Of a stretch of 64,000 bases of DNA, positions 41,315 through 53,070 are shown piece by piece; the first letter of the stretch is position 1, and the number at the start of each line of letters is the position of its first letter. Origin of the DNA: Chromera velia (Eukaryota; Sar; Chromeraceae); the NCBI GenBank assembly GCA_018398765.1, contig JAHBMJ010001975.1, forward strand, positions 38,453-102,452, given 5' to 3'. A model generated the notes under the pieces. That model was not told the origin of the DNA. It searched no databases and saw only the letters and a program-made list of their open reading frames with translations. Position numbers and translations under genes: made by a program.

Positions 41315-44300
41315 TCGATTGCGTATGAGACAGCAGTTTATCACACTTTAAAACGTTTCTGGTTTAAAAAAGTTGATTGGCAATCTGACTTCTTGCCGGC
41401 TGGAGCACAAGTGTGCATGCCAGGTGTCGATGAGTCTCAGAACTGGAACGGAATGAACAGTGGCGCGGGCATGCGCGCAGCGGTACGGCGTTATGACTTG
41501 CTTCTGGGCAAACAAATATCTAATGGCCGAGGTCATTTATACTCAATTATGGTCTTATTAGTATGTGCCAGTGGTCCTAGCAATTTATGTAATGGTTGTA
41601 AAATTTAAAAAAATGGTGACATCTAGGCTAGCACCTAGGCTCAGCTGCAAGTGTAACAGTGACTAGGACTTTACTGTTAGTAGTAGATCATATTGAAAGT
41701 GAAGTTAACATGCATATAACATTGCATGCTAAAGCTGTGCACTAAGCTGTGCACAGTGCATTAACTACTTTTACAACTACTCAAACGCTAGACTATAGTG
41801 AGAGTAAGAGACTACTTAGCCTAGCTACTTAGCATTACTAATTTAATACTAAATTATAGTTACTATACTAGACCGAACTAGACCGGAACTACTCGACTTA
41901 GTAGTAGTTAATCTTAAAAGTATTAAATAGATAGTTTTTTTTAGTTTTAAGTCTTACTACTACGTGACTACTTTACCTATTCATTTCTCTATATATAAAC
42001 TTTTTTCAAATATTTATCTACAAAGAAGCCTAAATAAGCCGTATGACTAGGTCCTACACTCTAAAGTTCTAAAGAAAGAAAAAAAGAAAGTTCGTCTGAG
42101 TTTTGCTTGTTTCCAACTTTATTTGAGAAAGACTATCAATCAGGTCCCCCCTCTCATTCAAATCGAAAGACTAGGTTGCTTACTAAACATTTTATGATGA
42201 ATTGCAGGTTTCATGAGACTCGTCTAACACCCACTTTCATTCAAGATCAAACCTAAGATCGAACCTTTGATGTAGATTTCATTTTTCTTTATAAAGTTAA
42301 GAAAGTTCTAAAGACAAAAAGAAAGTTACCCTGAGTTTTCATTGTTTGAAGCTTTGTAGCCTTGAAGTGTAGGACCTATCTGTATGAGTCTATTGTTGTG
42401 TTCTCCAGTGAGTGATCACTAGAGTATACAGACAAACTAGATGATTGAGATATAGTCAAAGAGCTTAAAGGTTTTGTCAGATCAGAAGTAATGAGTTGGA
42501 GTGGTTAGTAAAGTGAAAGTAAGCTAGAGAGTTAATGTAGTGAGAAGTTAAATGAAGTCAAGTGAATTGATAACAGAGTTAAAGGAGTTAATTGGTTTCA
42601 TACACAAAAGTCGAACAGTTTCCGTTCCAGTCAAGTCAAGCTAAATCAATCAGAACATGTACACAATTTGCCTTATCATCCACATCAATTGCAGATAGCC
42701 GATTAATCGGATACTGTGGGACAGGACATGGAGACCGCGCACTAATCGCCTTCGGATATCTTTCAAATTCTGACTGCGCATTAATCGGTTCTGATATGGT
42801 GACGGCAGGCGGCGGTCACTTAAGGCACATAGATTGATAGCAAGTTTATCAAATGACGCGCCGCCGCATAATATAGTAAATGATAGGAAATAACTTTAAG
42901 TCGATTCTCTTTCTAAGCCTACGGAGGTTAATCTGCTTAATTGCTTGTAATGTTATGCTGACACCTTCCCCTTAAGGCTTAAAAGGTGTTTTTCCCGTTA
43001 TCGTGCACTGGAGCCGTGCGTAGCAAAGCATACATCCAGTAAAGCACCCTTTTAACTTAGGTGTAAGGGTTATATTAAGCTAACGATTTACCGACAAGTC
43101 GCTTGTACAAAGTCACAGGCTCTAGGGTAGCATCCGGGCCGGGTTGATAAAGCGCGGCGGCCCGCTGCCCGCTGCTCCCCGCGAACTTATAAACATATAA
43201 CTTAGCAAGTTACAGCACTGTTTTGTACTGGCCTACTATCTGGTTCATATGTTACTAGCCTAGGATGCGTCGGCATATACTGTATACCTAGCCGTATACG
43301 CGGCGTCGACTCACCTTGAAAACAAAAATTTAGCTGCATGCTTTAATACGTATAATTTCAGCCCATTTTTATCAAAACAGTTTCCATTTTTACTATAATA
43401 GCCTTATACTGATTCTTTAGCCGTTTTTAAGTAAATATAGTTTTTGTTTTTGAAATTTTTTGAGATTAAGCTCAACATTGATTAGCAAATTTACGGTTTT
43501 ACCTCAATTTTAGCCTATATCACCGATAAAGGAGTAGTTTTTGTTGTACTATACCATACAATTTTTGTTTTCTAGCTTTAAGTTTTGTTTCATCTTATAG
43601 AGTCTCAAGCAGACAAGTTTAAGACTAAACTTGTCACTAATAGTCATTAAAGCAAAGGGGCCGCCTAGTCTTACAAGCCTTGAAATGCTCCATGGAGCCT
43701 ACTAGGTTGAGTGATCGAATTTCTGCATAACATACTGGGTTGTGCTTAGTGGCTTGTTAGTGGCTTGGAATCTGACGTCGCTGGGTCTAGAATTTATTAT
43801 TCTGATTTAACTCTAAATCATTCATGTTCGATATCAAAAATTGAATACTTAATAATTTATATTGTTTAGTGATATACCAGGTTATACATTTCTGACTTCT
43901 AAGTCGACTTACTGGGTTTTTTTAAATATAAAGTTTAGTTGACCTTTATGGCGAATCTTTGCCCCTCTAGCTGTTTTATCTGAGCAATTCCCCCTTTTCA
44001 ACTGAGGCGCCCCCACAGTCCTCGATGCTGGTCAAGGAGCCTGAGCCTCAGGTGCAAACAAAGCGGAGAAATCCTAGGTGCAACAAAATCTTGATACGCT
44101 CTTCAAAATAAGTTGTAGATAGGAAGGAGGCGGAGGAAGTCTGTCTATCAAAGCTTTTGCAAGGCAGTAGTGCGTCTTCGCAAACCTGTTTTGATGGCAA
44201 TACTCGCACTGAAGTTTCCCTCGCTTGTTTGATTGCTGCTGCCTGGAAGTAAAGCAAAGCCTCAACTAGCGGGGAAAATGCCGTCGGACGGCATTAATTT

Positions 44301-44549
44301 TGCCTGATTGAGGACCTGACCACTTCTACCCCTGACTCAGCACTCTTTAGCAAATGGAGCCCGAGGAGGCTTGGTAGAGCTCAGTCCTTCAAGCGTCTTG
44401 ACCGTTTTTTTAGACCGGGGTCCCCCGAGGCACTCATCTAACTGGTTAATTGGGTGCATGTATAAACATATGTACATATATTACTGCATGTGTGTTCATG
44501 CATGCATGTATACGTATTTGCACATAATTCGCCCTTTCTGCCTTGCAGG
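41315..44549. other. AT-rich intergenic block, with a GC-richer margin at its right end
   Basis: This is 3.2 kb without a supported gene. It is AT-rich from about 41340 to 43980, with many TAG/CTA words. A near-duplicated phrase (AAAGTTCTAAAGA..AGAAAGTT..CTGAGTTTT) appears at about 42062-42105 and 42298-42340. The part from 44040 to 44260 has a minus-strand frame with CEYCHQNRF..THYC, which loosely resembles a retroelement zinc knuckle but does not keep the standard spacing. Nothing else was recognised. Confidence 0.5.
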
Positions 44550-44731
44550 ATGAAGATGAGTATGAGGTTCCCGACGACACATATGCCGCAACCCCGCCAA
44601 AGCCCTTCACAGCGAAGCTGTCTTTATCTGAAACCACAGCATCACAATCCTCTCCCGTCCCCTCTCCAAACCGAGAATACACAGGTTCTCTACCATCAAT
44701 TCCTGTCGAGGATGTGTTCACTTCCATGTAA
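44550..44731 (+). CDS. Exon-like unit, copy 1 (DEDEYEVPDDTYAA)
   Basis: After a CTTGCAG acceptor, this frame reads DEDEYEVPDDTYAATPPKPF and continues Ser/Thr/Pro-rich to a TAA at 44729-44731 (60 residues). A second, about 85% similar unit follows 600 bases downstream. Tyr residues in YEVP and YAA contexts could be phosphosites, but this is speculation. No upstream exon is visible, because an AT-rich block precedes it. It may be the last exon of a gene relic. Confidence 0.4.
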
Positions 44732-45149
44732 ACGCTGGAAGAGGACGCAGAAGAGCAAGTCAGTTTCATCACTACGAACCAAGAACTTAAAGTAGAGAGG
44801 GGGGGAAGGGAGAAAGGGTATGTGTGTATATGTGTATGCCTGCCTGCACATGTCTTTTTCTCTCTGTTTGTCTGACACAGAGGGGCCGGGAAAAAAGGAC
44901 GGCATGCATTCTGCCTGTCTGCTTCTTCATCCGTTGGTCCATACACTCTCCGTCCATCCATCCACCCATCGATCCATCTGTCCGTTCTTGTGTCTGTCAG
45001 TCTGTCTGCTGTGTACATAAAGTGGAAGGAAATAGACATATCGTCTGCCCTTCACTCTGTGTACAACTCACATAAATGATTACACATATGTATGTAAGTG
45101 TGTGTTCATATGTTTGTAGGTGATCCGTCTACCTTTGCTGCTTTGCAGG

Positions 45150-45331
45150 ACGAAGATGAGTACAAGGTTCCCGACGACACATACGCCGCAGCCCCGCCAA
45201 AGCCCTTCACAGCGAGACTGTTTTTGTCTGAAACCACAGCATTACAATCCTCTCCCATCCCCTCTCCACACTGGAAGAACAAGTCAGTTTCTAGGTCAGT
45301 TTCGTCGCTACGAAACAAGAACTCAAAGTAG
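45150..45331 (+). CDS. Exon-like unit, copy 2 (DEDEYKVPDDTYAA)
   Basis: A CTTTGCAG acceptor precedes a frame reading DEDEYKVPDDTYAAAPPKPF that ends at TAG 45329-45331. It aligns with the unit at 44550 through SETTA.QSSP.PSP; the ends then differ. The upstream intron-like sequence is also partly shared (CATATGT.. and a GCAG acceptor), which indicates a tandem duplication of an intron plus exon. Function unknown. Confidence 0.4.
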
Positions 45332-45404
45332 AGAGGGGGGGAAGGGAGAAGGGGCATGTGTGTGTATATGTTTGTGTGTGTGTGTGTATGTGTATGTGTG
45401 TATA

Positions 45405-45449
<45 letters not shown>

Positions 45450-45533
45450 GAGTGTGTATGTATGTGTATGTGTGTGTGTGTGTGTATGTATGTATGTGTG
45501 CATGTATGTGTGAGTGTGTATGAGTGTGTGTGA

Positions 45534-45581
<48 letters not shown>

Positions 45582-45620
45582 ATGTGTGTATATGTGTGTA
45601 TGTATATGTGTGTGTATATA

Positions 45621-45673
<53 letters not shown>

Positions 45674-46141
45674 GTATGTGTGTGTGTGTGTGTGCATACA
45701 TGACTGCCAGCAGTGGCTGTCTGGCGTCCTTTTTTTTCAAGAATCGTTTCCTCCATAATCAGCTCCTTCTCCTGCATAGCCAGACCACTTGATCGCTCTC
45801 GACAGAAATTTGTTGATTTGAAGGAATGGATTACAGACTGATGCACGCAGCATTCAGACTTCATCCCGGGACTTTTGGATGTGCAAAGATTCGCACTAGG
45901 ATTCGTATGGCATTATGCATTCATGCAAGTACACTGTGCACCCAAATTTAAAATTCCGCTTTGAGTTCCTGTTTGCAGAGAATGGGACAGAAGTGTTGCT
46001 GTATCGCGACGGAGGCTCTTGCTACCTTCGACAACCACGTAGGGGCACAGAAGTTGCTCTTCAATGAATTAAAGGCAGAGCACGGGGTCAGTACGACAAA
46101 GAATGTCAAAGAAGAAAGAAAAAGAAAGAGAAAGACTCATT
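45332..46141. repeat. (GT)n/(TATG)n microsatellite and unassigned flank
   Basis: From 45355 to 45692 there is an interrupted GT/TATG microsatellite. The remaining 450 bases contain an acceptor-like TTTGCAG at 45972-45978 followed by a 29-codon frame (ENGTEVLLYRDGGSC). No gene is supported. Confidence 0.7.
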
Positions 46142-46418
46142 CGAGCCACAAATTTTAACTGAAGCACCATTGGAGGGGTTTTCTTTTGACATCCTGGGGC
46201 CACTGACTACCACCAAATCAGGCAACCGTTTCGTTCTATCTATCATCTGCATGATAAGTCGCTATATAGAGTTTGTGGCTCTCAAGGACCAAAAAGCAGT
46301 GACCATCGCTGACACACTCGTAATATACAATTTATTTACTCGGTATAGATCACCCCTCAGAATCCAGTCAGACAGGAAAGCCAACCTTCTCGACCCAGTT
46401 GTCCTTGCACTCACCTAA
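46142..46418 (+). pseudogene. Retrotransposon integrase core fragment, inverted
   Basis: A plus-strand frame reads GFSFDILGPLTTTKSGNRF and continues with an rve-type integrase core pattern (first Asp in FDILGP, SRYIEFVAL, then IQSDRKANL at the second Asp). It stops at 46416-46418, so the last catalytic Glu region is missing. The other parts of the element are on the opposite strand, so this fragment has been inverted or comes from another copy. Confidence 0.75.
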
Positions 46419-46740
46419 ATAGCGTCCGAATACATGTTGGGCCAGTAGTACTTGTCAGTCAGTGCACGGATTGTTGACTGTACATCCCAATGCATGGCAA
46501 GCAGATATTCGTGGTTATCCTCAAGCAACTTCTTTTGCATGCTTTTTAGCACAGCAAGAAGAAAATGAATCCTTTTACTGTGTCCATTAGCTGGTAGTAG
46601 TAATCTCAAAAGGAGTCTGTTGTGAAGAGTAAAAAGGGCTGCTTATGCAATCAATCGAATTTTCTGTGCATATGTGAGTTCAGCCGGGAGTTCTTCTGTT
46701 TCCAAATAATCCCTGATTTTTCTTAAGTCTGCATCTTCAC
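46415..46740 (-). pseudogene. Retrotransposon integrase zinc-finger region
   Basis: The minus-strand frame includes EDNHEYLLAMHWDVQSTIRA and TDKYYWPNM. These match the N-terminal H2C2 domain of gypsy integrases (H-x4-H, then the YYWP.M motif). It breaks off at about 46415, exactly where the inverted core begins, which marks the rearrangement junction. Confidence 0.7.
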
Positions 46741-47372
46741 CTTGTGCCGTTTTGACTTCTTCCACGAAGTGTAGTGCAGTTAAAAGCGGCACAAAGAGGG
46801 GTTTTGACTCGTTCTCTTTCTTCTACTTTTTGTTATCCTGTTTGTTTTTATTTTCCTTCTTTTCCCCTTTGTATGCAGCAACCACCACTGAGTCCTTGGA
46901 GTCCGCGTCAGAGTCCTTTTCAGCTGTGTCGAGGTTCATACAGCATCCTCGTGTAAGTCCGTCCGCATCCCCATTGGCCTTTCCTGGTTTGTATATCACT
47001 CAGAAGTCATAGCCAAACATCTTAAAAGATATCCTCATCAATTTGGTGTTTATGTCTTTTTGTCTCCTGACCTACTCAAGTGCTCTGTGGTCTGTTCTTA
47101 CGATAAATTGTCTTTCCCACAGCCAAGGCTTGTATTTCTTTATTCCAAACAGGATTGCCTAGCATTCCAATTCTGAGCAGTGTCAATTTGCTTCTAGTGA
47201 TATCGTTTTTTGTAAGGCATATGCGATGATTTGCTCTCCCTTCCCGTCTTCTCTTTCTTGTTTCAGGATTGCCGAGAGGGCCTGTGAGGAAGCATTGCAG
47301 CTGAAAATGAATGGTGCATCTGATCGTGGGTGTCTGAGCACTGGTGCTGATGTGAGGACTTCCTTTAGTTTT

Positions 47373-48719
47373 TCAAAGGCCTGTTGTTCCCTTTCTAGCT
47401 CCCCAAGTGAATTTATTTTCCTTTTTTGTTAATTCATGAAGAGGAGCTGCGATTTTTGCATAGTCTTTTACGTACTTCCGGAAGTAAATGGTCAGCCCAA
47501 GCCATCCTCGTACTTTTCGAACATTCTTTGGGATTCTCGCTGTTTTTATGCATTCTGTCTTCTCTGGGGAAGGCCCCCCCAGGAAATTAATTCCGTCTTG
47601 ATTGATCTTATGTCCGAGGTAGATTACCTCTTTTTCTGCAAATCGACATTTTCTGAAACCCAACTTTACTCCTATTCCCTTTAGACACGTAAGTACCCTT
47701 CTCAAGTCTCTCATATGTTCTTCAATTGTTGCGGAGCTGACCAGTAAGTCATCCATGTAGCAGTGCACACATTTACCCATTAGTCCTACAAATAACCTAT
47801 TGAGTGTAGATTGCAGGATAGGCAGAGCACTCTGGATATCAAAGGACAGTCTTTAGAAGGAAAAGGAGCCGCAGTAACAGCCAAATGTAAGTTTTTTTCT
47901 ATCGCTTTCCTTGACTACTATTTGATGAAATGCTTGACTTAAGTCGAGCACTGAAAAGACTCTTTTTCCTTGCAGCTGAGTCATGATATCATCAATATTC
48001 GGCATCACCCATCACTGTTTGTATAAATGTTTGTTCAGTTAGCAGAAATCGACACACAGACGCAAGGCTCCCGATTTTTTTCTCATACAAACAACCGGGG
48101 CACACCATGCACTCAGGCTTTCTTTGATTATTCCTGCTTGCAACCATATATCTATTTGAGTGTCGACTTCCCTCCGCATGGCCTGTGGCACCATTCGTAG
48201 CTTGACGTATACTGGTTCTTCCGTTTCCATTTCTATAGATACTTCAATTCCCTTTAAGGTTCCTGGTTCTTCCTTTGTGGGGTAGAGAGAGAGAAAATTG
48301 GACAAGAGTTTCATGAGCGTTTCTTTCACTTCCGTCCCTCCGTAGGTGGATTTCTCTACTGATTCTTCAATTTTCTTGAGAGCTTGTTTTCTTTCTTCAG
48401 GCGAAAGTCCATCGATCAGTTGCTCAAGCGTGTGTTTCTCCCTTTCCCTGTCTTCCTTAACTCCTGCTATTTTGCATTCTTTTGTTTCTGTTTTCCTTTT
48501 ATTGTTGCGCGTCGAACAGCTGATAGTCACATAAAGTGAGGCGTTGGTAATCAAAAAGTCGATTAGGAGAGAGAAGGGTATTTTCATTGAGTTGTATATT
48601 AATATGCCAACACGTCTATCTTCCACCTGTGCAGCTTCGTTCTCGATGTTGATACCTGCTGGTAGGAATAGGATGGCCTGAATGTCAATTTTGATGGATG
48701 CTCCGTTTGGTACCAACAA
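47373..48719 (-). pseudogene. Reverse transcriptase / RNase H remnant
   Basis: The minus frame at 48719-48039 covers the protease-RT linker and RT start (GIIKESLSAWCAPVVCMRKK, LRLCVDFC). Just below 48050 lie in-frame stops at three positions where RT would continue (LNKHLYKQ, WVMPNIDDIMTQL, VFSVLDLSQAFHQI). The frame at 47780-47373 holds the catalytic CYMDDLLVSS box and the thumb/connection (EVIYLGHKI, KVRGWLGLT). One stop is TGA where an Arg (CGA) would be expected, which fits C-to-T decay. Confidence 0.8.
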
Positions 48720-48749
48720 GTCCGATGGCAGGTCAGCGGTAACGATTGT

Positions 48750-49706
48750 TTACTGCCTTGGTGGGAGAGCTTCATTCTGATATAAGAAGAGAGGGAAAGG
48801 TATGAACATTTTTCTTTGGTTGAGGTCTTTGATGGGGGAAAGAAAGATCCTTTTCGGGTGTCCTTCTCTCCCTGTCTTTATCAAAATGGAGTCTGGTTCA
48901 AAGTGCAGAGAGACAGCGTGTTCAGTACAAAAGTCTCGACCCAATATCGCATCATGCTGCATGGAAGAACAAATGAAGAATCTCTGTTTCTTTTTGATTC
49001 TATTTAGATATATGTGTTCATTCATGTACCCCAGATTCTCAAGTTGCTTCCCTCCCTCACTTTTGATTGACAAAAGAATTTGATATAAAGTCAGATCAGG
49101 CTTTTCCTTCTTTATTCTTTTAAAGATGTGAGCATGAAGTAGAGATACCTCCGCCCCTGTATCGATCAGGCAGGCAACCGGCATGGATTCATCATGATTG
49201 AATGAAACGAAAGCTCCAACACCCGGAGAAGAAAGTGAGATATGGGCGATACGAGCTGGTGTGATTTGGTTTTGGCCGTTTCCGTTTCTTTTCTTTTTTC
49301 TTTTTATGCCTGTTTTAGTGGGTGGGTGGGCCACTATGCTCGTTTGCGATTGGCTCTCAGACGCGTGAAGGTCTGTCGCAGACGCATGAGTGTTTTTGTT
49401 CCCCTCTCCTCGTGGGTGCAGGTGTAGCTTGTTAAGGTCCTCTTTCTTGGAAGGAATTCCACACACCCCTTGTATGGTCAGTTCTGGTGGATCCAAAAGG
49501 GTTCTCTGGTGCCCGATTCGCACCAAAGATACCTTGGGGTTGATTCGTAGGTCTGGGTGCAATGGGGGTTCTGTTGGTTTCACTAAATCAAATCGGAACG
49601 TGGTTTGGGTTTGATCTCTGACTGTGTGTGTGTGTGTATGTGTGTATGTATGTGTGTGTGTACGCGTCTGTGTATCCGCACAGCCGTATAAGGAGCAGTT
49701 TCTCAT
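48750..49706 (-). pseudogene. Retropepsin-like protease region of the retrotransposon
   Basis: A 318-codon minus frame contains VACLIDTGAEVSLLHAHIF, the active-site DTGA of a retroviral-type aspartic protease. Downstream comes AILGRDF, the conserved ILG that closes the fold. The N-terminal part (RDQTQTTFRFDLVKPTEPPL) lies within the segment duplicated at 52275-52574. The upstream His/Thr run comes from the (GT)n tract at 49624-49660. The frame itself is uninterrupted, unlike its neighbours. Confidence 0.8.
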
Positions 49707-49795
49707 CTATGGCATTTCTGGGATCATGCAAAAAAGCAGTCCTGCAGCACTATCATGCTTCTATGATCGACTCAGAGTTAGAGCACAATAGAGTA
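49534..49795. repeat. Direct repeat flanking LINE-like insertion (downstream copy)
   Basis: This copy is highly similar to 52275-52574 and begins TTGGGGTTGATTCGTAGG. It contains a short (GT)n tract and ends CACAATAGAGTA. The pair frames a 5'-truncated LINE-like element, consistent with a very long target-site duplication. The length difference lies mainly in the GT tract. Confidence 0.8.
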
Positions 49796-50827
49796 TGTAG
49801 TGATGATGATGATGTATAAGGTTAAAGCCGGTGAGCCGTATAGACTCTGGCCAACCTAGAGCGTCATACATAGAGTTAAACTTTCGACTTAGACCCCACT
49901 GGGGTAAATTGAATTGATGGGAGCCTGACAGGGGTGGGGAGGCGGATAGAAGTAGAGGGTGGCTCCACCTCTAAGCAAACAGGCTTTTGCTTCATCTGGT
50001 AGTTTTCCTAGTAGTTCTCTTACAGGCTGAGTTACAACACGCTCTCTATCCCACTCTTGAGACGATCGAGGACTGCCTGCATTTCGCCCAGAAGAGGGTC
50101 CCCATGACTGATCAAAGCGCCAGAACAGCACTGGCATGCCTGAGCAGAGGGGGAAACGAGAAGGAAAGGGAAAAAACAAGTACCACAGGGGGGATAGAAA
50201 GGACGGAGACGGACTCCTCTGTTTCTGTATCTTTTTTTCCCCCAAGGGTCACGGGCTAGTGAGATTCCTTCTATCAGTTCATGTCAGTTAGAGGTCTATC
50301 AGATGACCCCTAAAGAAAATCACCCGAGGCAGAACGGAAGGAGATGGAGAGAGAAAAAGATTAGAACTCCCAATCTCCTTTGATTCCCTATCTTTTCTGC
50401 CGAAGACGTACAAGCAAAGGTTTCTCTCTCAGTTCGATCAGTTTCTGCAGTTCGGTCAGTTTAGTCAGTTCAGTCGGTTCGATCAGTTCATCCCTGAGGC
50501 ACGACTTGTTTTCCAGGGGAGTGAAATTGCGAGTAGTAAGCATGATAAAGAAATTCAAAAAGGGGAGAAAAAGGGAGAAGAAGAACGGAAAAGCCGCACG
50601 TAGCATGCATCCCGCTCACAGACCCGCTTATGAACCGCACGAGCATGAGTGCCCCACGCGCCCCCCCGTACCCGTGCAGGCTCGAGCCCGTCACCTCTCA
50701 CCGCCTCCTGTACTCACGTGAGGGATGCCATCCGAGCCCCGCAGCCTGGGCCTCTTGGAGTCGACGTCCATCTTGCGTTTCCCCCCCATATGCTTTTTGC
50801 TCACCCCCCGATTGATTCCGTTCCACC

Positions 50828-50838
50828 CTTGTTTGTTC

Positions 50839-50870
<32 letters not shown>

Positions 50871-51039
50871 GATGACACACACTCGGACTGACATAACAAA
50901 ATATTCCCCTCAAAAACAAGTACGATCGTCAAGAATGAACAACGATGGGAAAAGAGTGAGAGGAAGTGAGAGAGAAAGAAAAAAGAAAGAAAGAAAGAAA
51001 GAAAGGAAGAAAGGAAGGAAGAAAGAAAGAAAGAAAGAG

Positions 51040-51077
<38 letters not shown>

Positions 51078-51095
51078 GAAGAAAAGAGAAAGAAG
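50828..51095. repeat. (AATC)n and (GAAA)n simple repeats
   Basis: A CAAT tetranucleotide run at 50840-50869 is followed by a long GAAA/GAAG tract at about 50975-51090, both within the LINE-like element's region. The Lys/Glu and Phe/Leu/Ser open frames over it are artefacts. Confidence 0.9.
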
Positions 51096-51463
51096 GACAG
51101 ACTGAGGGAACACACATAGCTACTTACAAAGGCAATCGGAGATCGCCCGTGCGCCTGCAACAGGGTGCTTTTCGAGAAGAAGTGTGAAGATTTCCCTCAC
51201 TTTCTTCTCATTTTCGCTCACACCCCGTCCCAACTGCTGCTTAGCCATTTGTTGTGCCCACACAATCAAGTCTGACTTAGAGTGAGCGTCTCTTACTTCA
51301 TCTAAAAGCCTATTCATGCGTCCCCTCTCCCTTTTAGTCCCTTTGCATTCAGTCAACTTATGGACAACATCATTCAGATGGCCACGCCCATACAAATCGA
51401 GGGGGCAGTGCTCGCAGACCGTCTCTACCTCCCCGTTCGGAACTCCCTCCCCCCCCCCCCCCA

Positions 51464-51500
51464 NNNNNNNNNNNNNNNNNNNNNNNNNNNNNNNNNNNNN
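51464..51500. other. Short assembly gap flanked by poly-C
   Basis: There are 37 N between C-runs (51448-51462 and 51501-51510), inside the LINE-like frame. Confidence 0.95.
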
Positions 51501-52274
51501 CCCCCCCCCCGCCAACAGTGCATGGGCAATCGGCCTGACGTTAGCCTCCGAACAGAGCAGCCTCCTAGGGAGAGGTCGAACTATAGGAACACGCCGCCCA
51601 CTTGAGCCGGTCCATCCTCCCATGACAAGATGGGCCAAGTGTTGTCTAGACGGATGTTTGACTTAGAAGACCGAAGGCCTTACTCCATTAGGGAAAACGC
51701 CCCCCCGTCCTGCCTGCCCTCCCCTGCTCTGCCGGCCCTCTTTTTGCAAAGAACGGGAGGTAGCTACAAACCAGTCGTCCAACCATTCTTGTGCCTCCCT
51801 ACCTCTCCCTTCTACTGCAAGCTTTCTTTTTAATGCAGCTTTCTCTCCCGGGCCCGAAGGCACCCCTTCGACAGAGAAGAGTTCAGGAGCGAAAGGTCCC
51901 GCCAACAGCTTGACGGACTTCCACCAATCGCCATAAAGGCCGTCTTTGCAGAGATCTAAAAAGCCAGCGGGCATACAGTGGGATGTTAAGGAGAGGCTAC
52001 ATAAAAAACCTCCCACTCTTTCAGTCAAGATAGCCCGTATCGGGCAAAGGCCGGAGATGAAGAGGGAGGGGACACGAAACAAATTGCGGGAAAGGCCGAA
52101 AACCCATCTAACAAAACGTAGTTGCAAATCATCCAACGCTTTCATATCTGCCTGACTGAGGGAAAACGCTTCTAGCCTGTAAAGGGCCACAGGAATCCAC
52201 AGGCCCTGAAAGAGCATAATTTTCGAAGTTGAGGAGAGACAATCAAGAGAAACACAGAGCCCAATGACCCCCCT

Positions 52275-52574
52275 TTGGGGTTGATTCGTAGGTTTAGGTG
52301 CAATGGGGGTTCTGTTGGTTTCACTAAATCGAATCGGAACGTGGTTTGGGTTTGATCTCCGACGGTGTGTGTGTGTGTGTGTATGTGTGTATGTGTGTGT
52401 GTGTGTATGTGTGTGTGTGTGTATGTGTATGTGTGTGTGTACGCATCTGTATATCCACGCAGCCGTATAAGGAGCAGTTTCTCATCTATGGCATTTCTGG
52501 GATCATGCAAAAAAACAGTCTTGCAACAGTATCATGCTTCTATGATCGACTCAGAGTTAGAACACAATAGAGTA
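52275..52574. repeat. Direct repeat flanking LINE-like insertion (upstream copy)
   Basis: This is the partner of 49534-49795, with the same start and end words and an expanded GT/TATG tract (52364-52441). On the minus strand it encodes the same QTQTTFRFDLVKPTEPPL segment and then runs abruptly into LINE-like sequence at about 52274. Confidence 0.8.
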
Positions 52575-52589
52575 CAATGTAGTACAATG

Positions 52590-53070
52590 GAGCCGGAGTA
52601 TAGATGTATAGCCTTAGGGAAAAGTAGGAACTAAAAAGAAAAATTAATTTAAAAAAAAATTCTTACTAACTCTGATCGCATAAATTATTTTAAGTCGATC
52701 TTCTGAAGCTTTTGAAAAAAGGTTTTTAAAAAACATTATAATGTATATGTGATCGAGTAACTAAATCCTAGTCTAGATCCTAGTATAGACACACTGGTAC
52801 AAACACATAAGATCTTACTACTAGTAGTAGTACACCACCCTACATTAGCTACTATAAAAAAAATATGAGGACATATAAATAGATTTAGCACATATGTTAT
52901 AATTTAAAAAGATGTTTACAAATGTTTTTATATGGTTTAAAAATCAGGAATTATTGTGATTTTACTCTAATTAACTGAAAAAAATTAAAAATATTTGGAG
53001 TCAGAATTAGTGTTGGAGTCAACATGGTCCCGTTTTCACATCTCGGGAAAGTTGGTTAGAATGTGCCCCG
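52590..53070. other. AT-rich block inside the retrotransposon region
   Basis: AT-rich sequence with poly-A runs and TAGTAGTAG words lies between the gag remnant and the upstream direct repeat. It looks like the intergenic AT-rich blocks and has no coding content. It may be another insertion into the element. Confidence 0.5.

Larger units (their letters stand above)
49796..52274 (-). mobile_element. 5'-truncated LINE-like (non-LTR) element
   Basis: Minus-strand frames (52217-51663, then 51638-51120) encode the C-terminal part of a non-LTR retrotransposon polyprotein. A helix-rich segment after the RT (LDDLQLRFVRWVFGLSRN) leads to a zinc knuckle (CEHCPLDLYGRGHLNDVVHK..C). The RT core is absent, so the element is truncated on its 5' side. 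The two frames are separated by a stop and the second spans the gap at 51464-51500. Towards the presumed 3' end there is an (ATC)n run (49801-49815 region). It sits between the direct repeats 49534-49795 and 52275-52574. Confidence 0.65.

Noticed and set aside
44048-44265. Zinc-knuckle-like CEYCHQNRF..THYC on the minus strand
   Set aside because: The C-x2-C spacing to His and Cys does not fit the retroelement consensus and no other element parts flank it.
45106-45864. Long His/Thr-rich minus-strand frame
   Set aside because: It is the translation of a (GT)n/(TATG)n microsatellite; the ends overlap the duplicated exon unit on the other strand.
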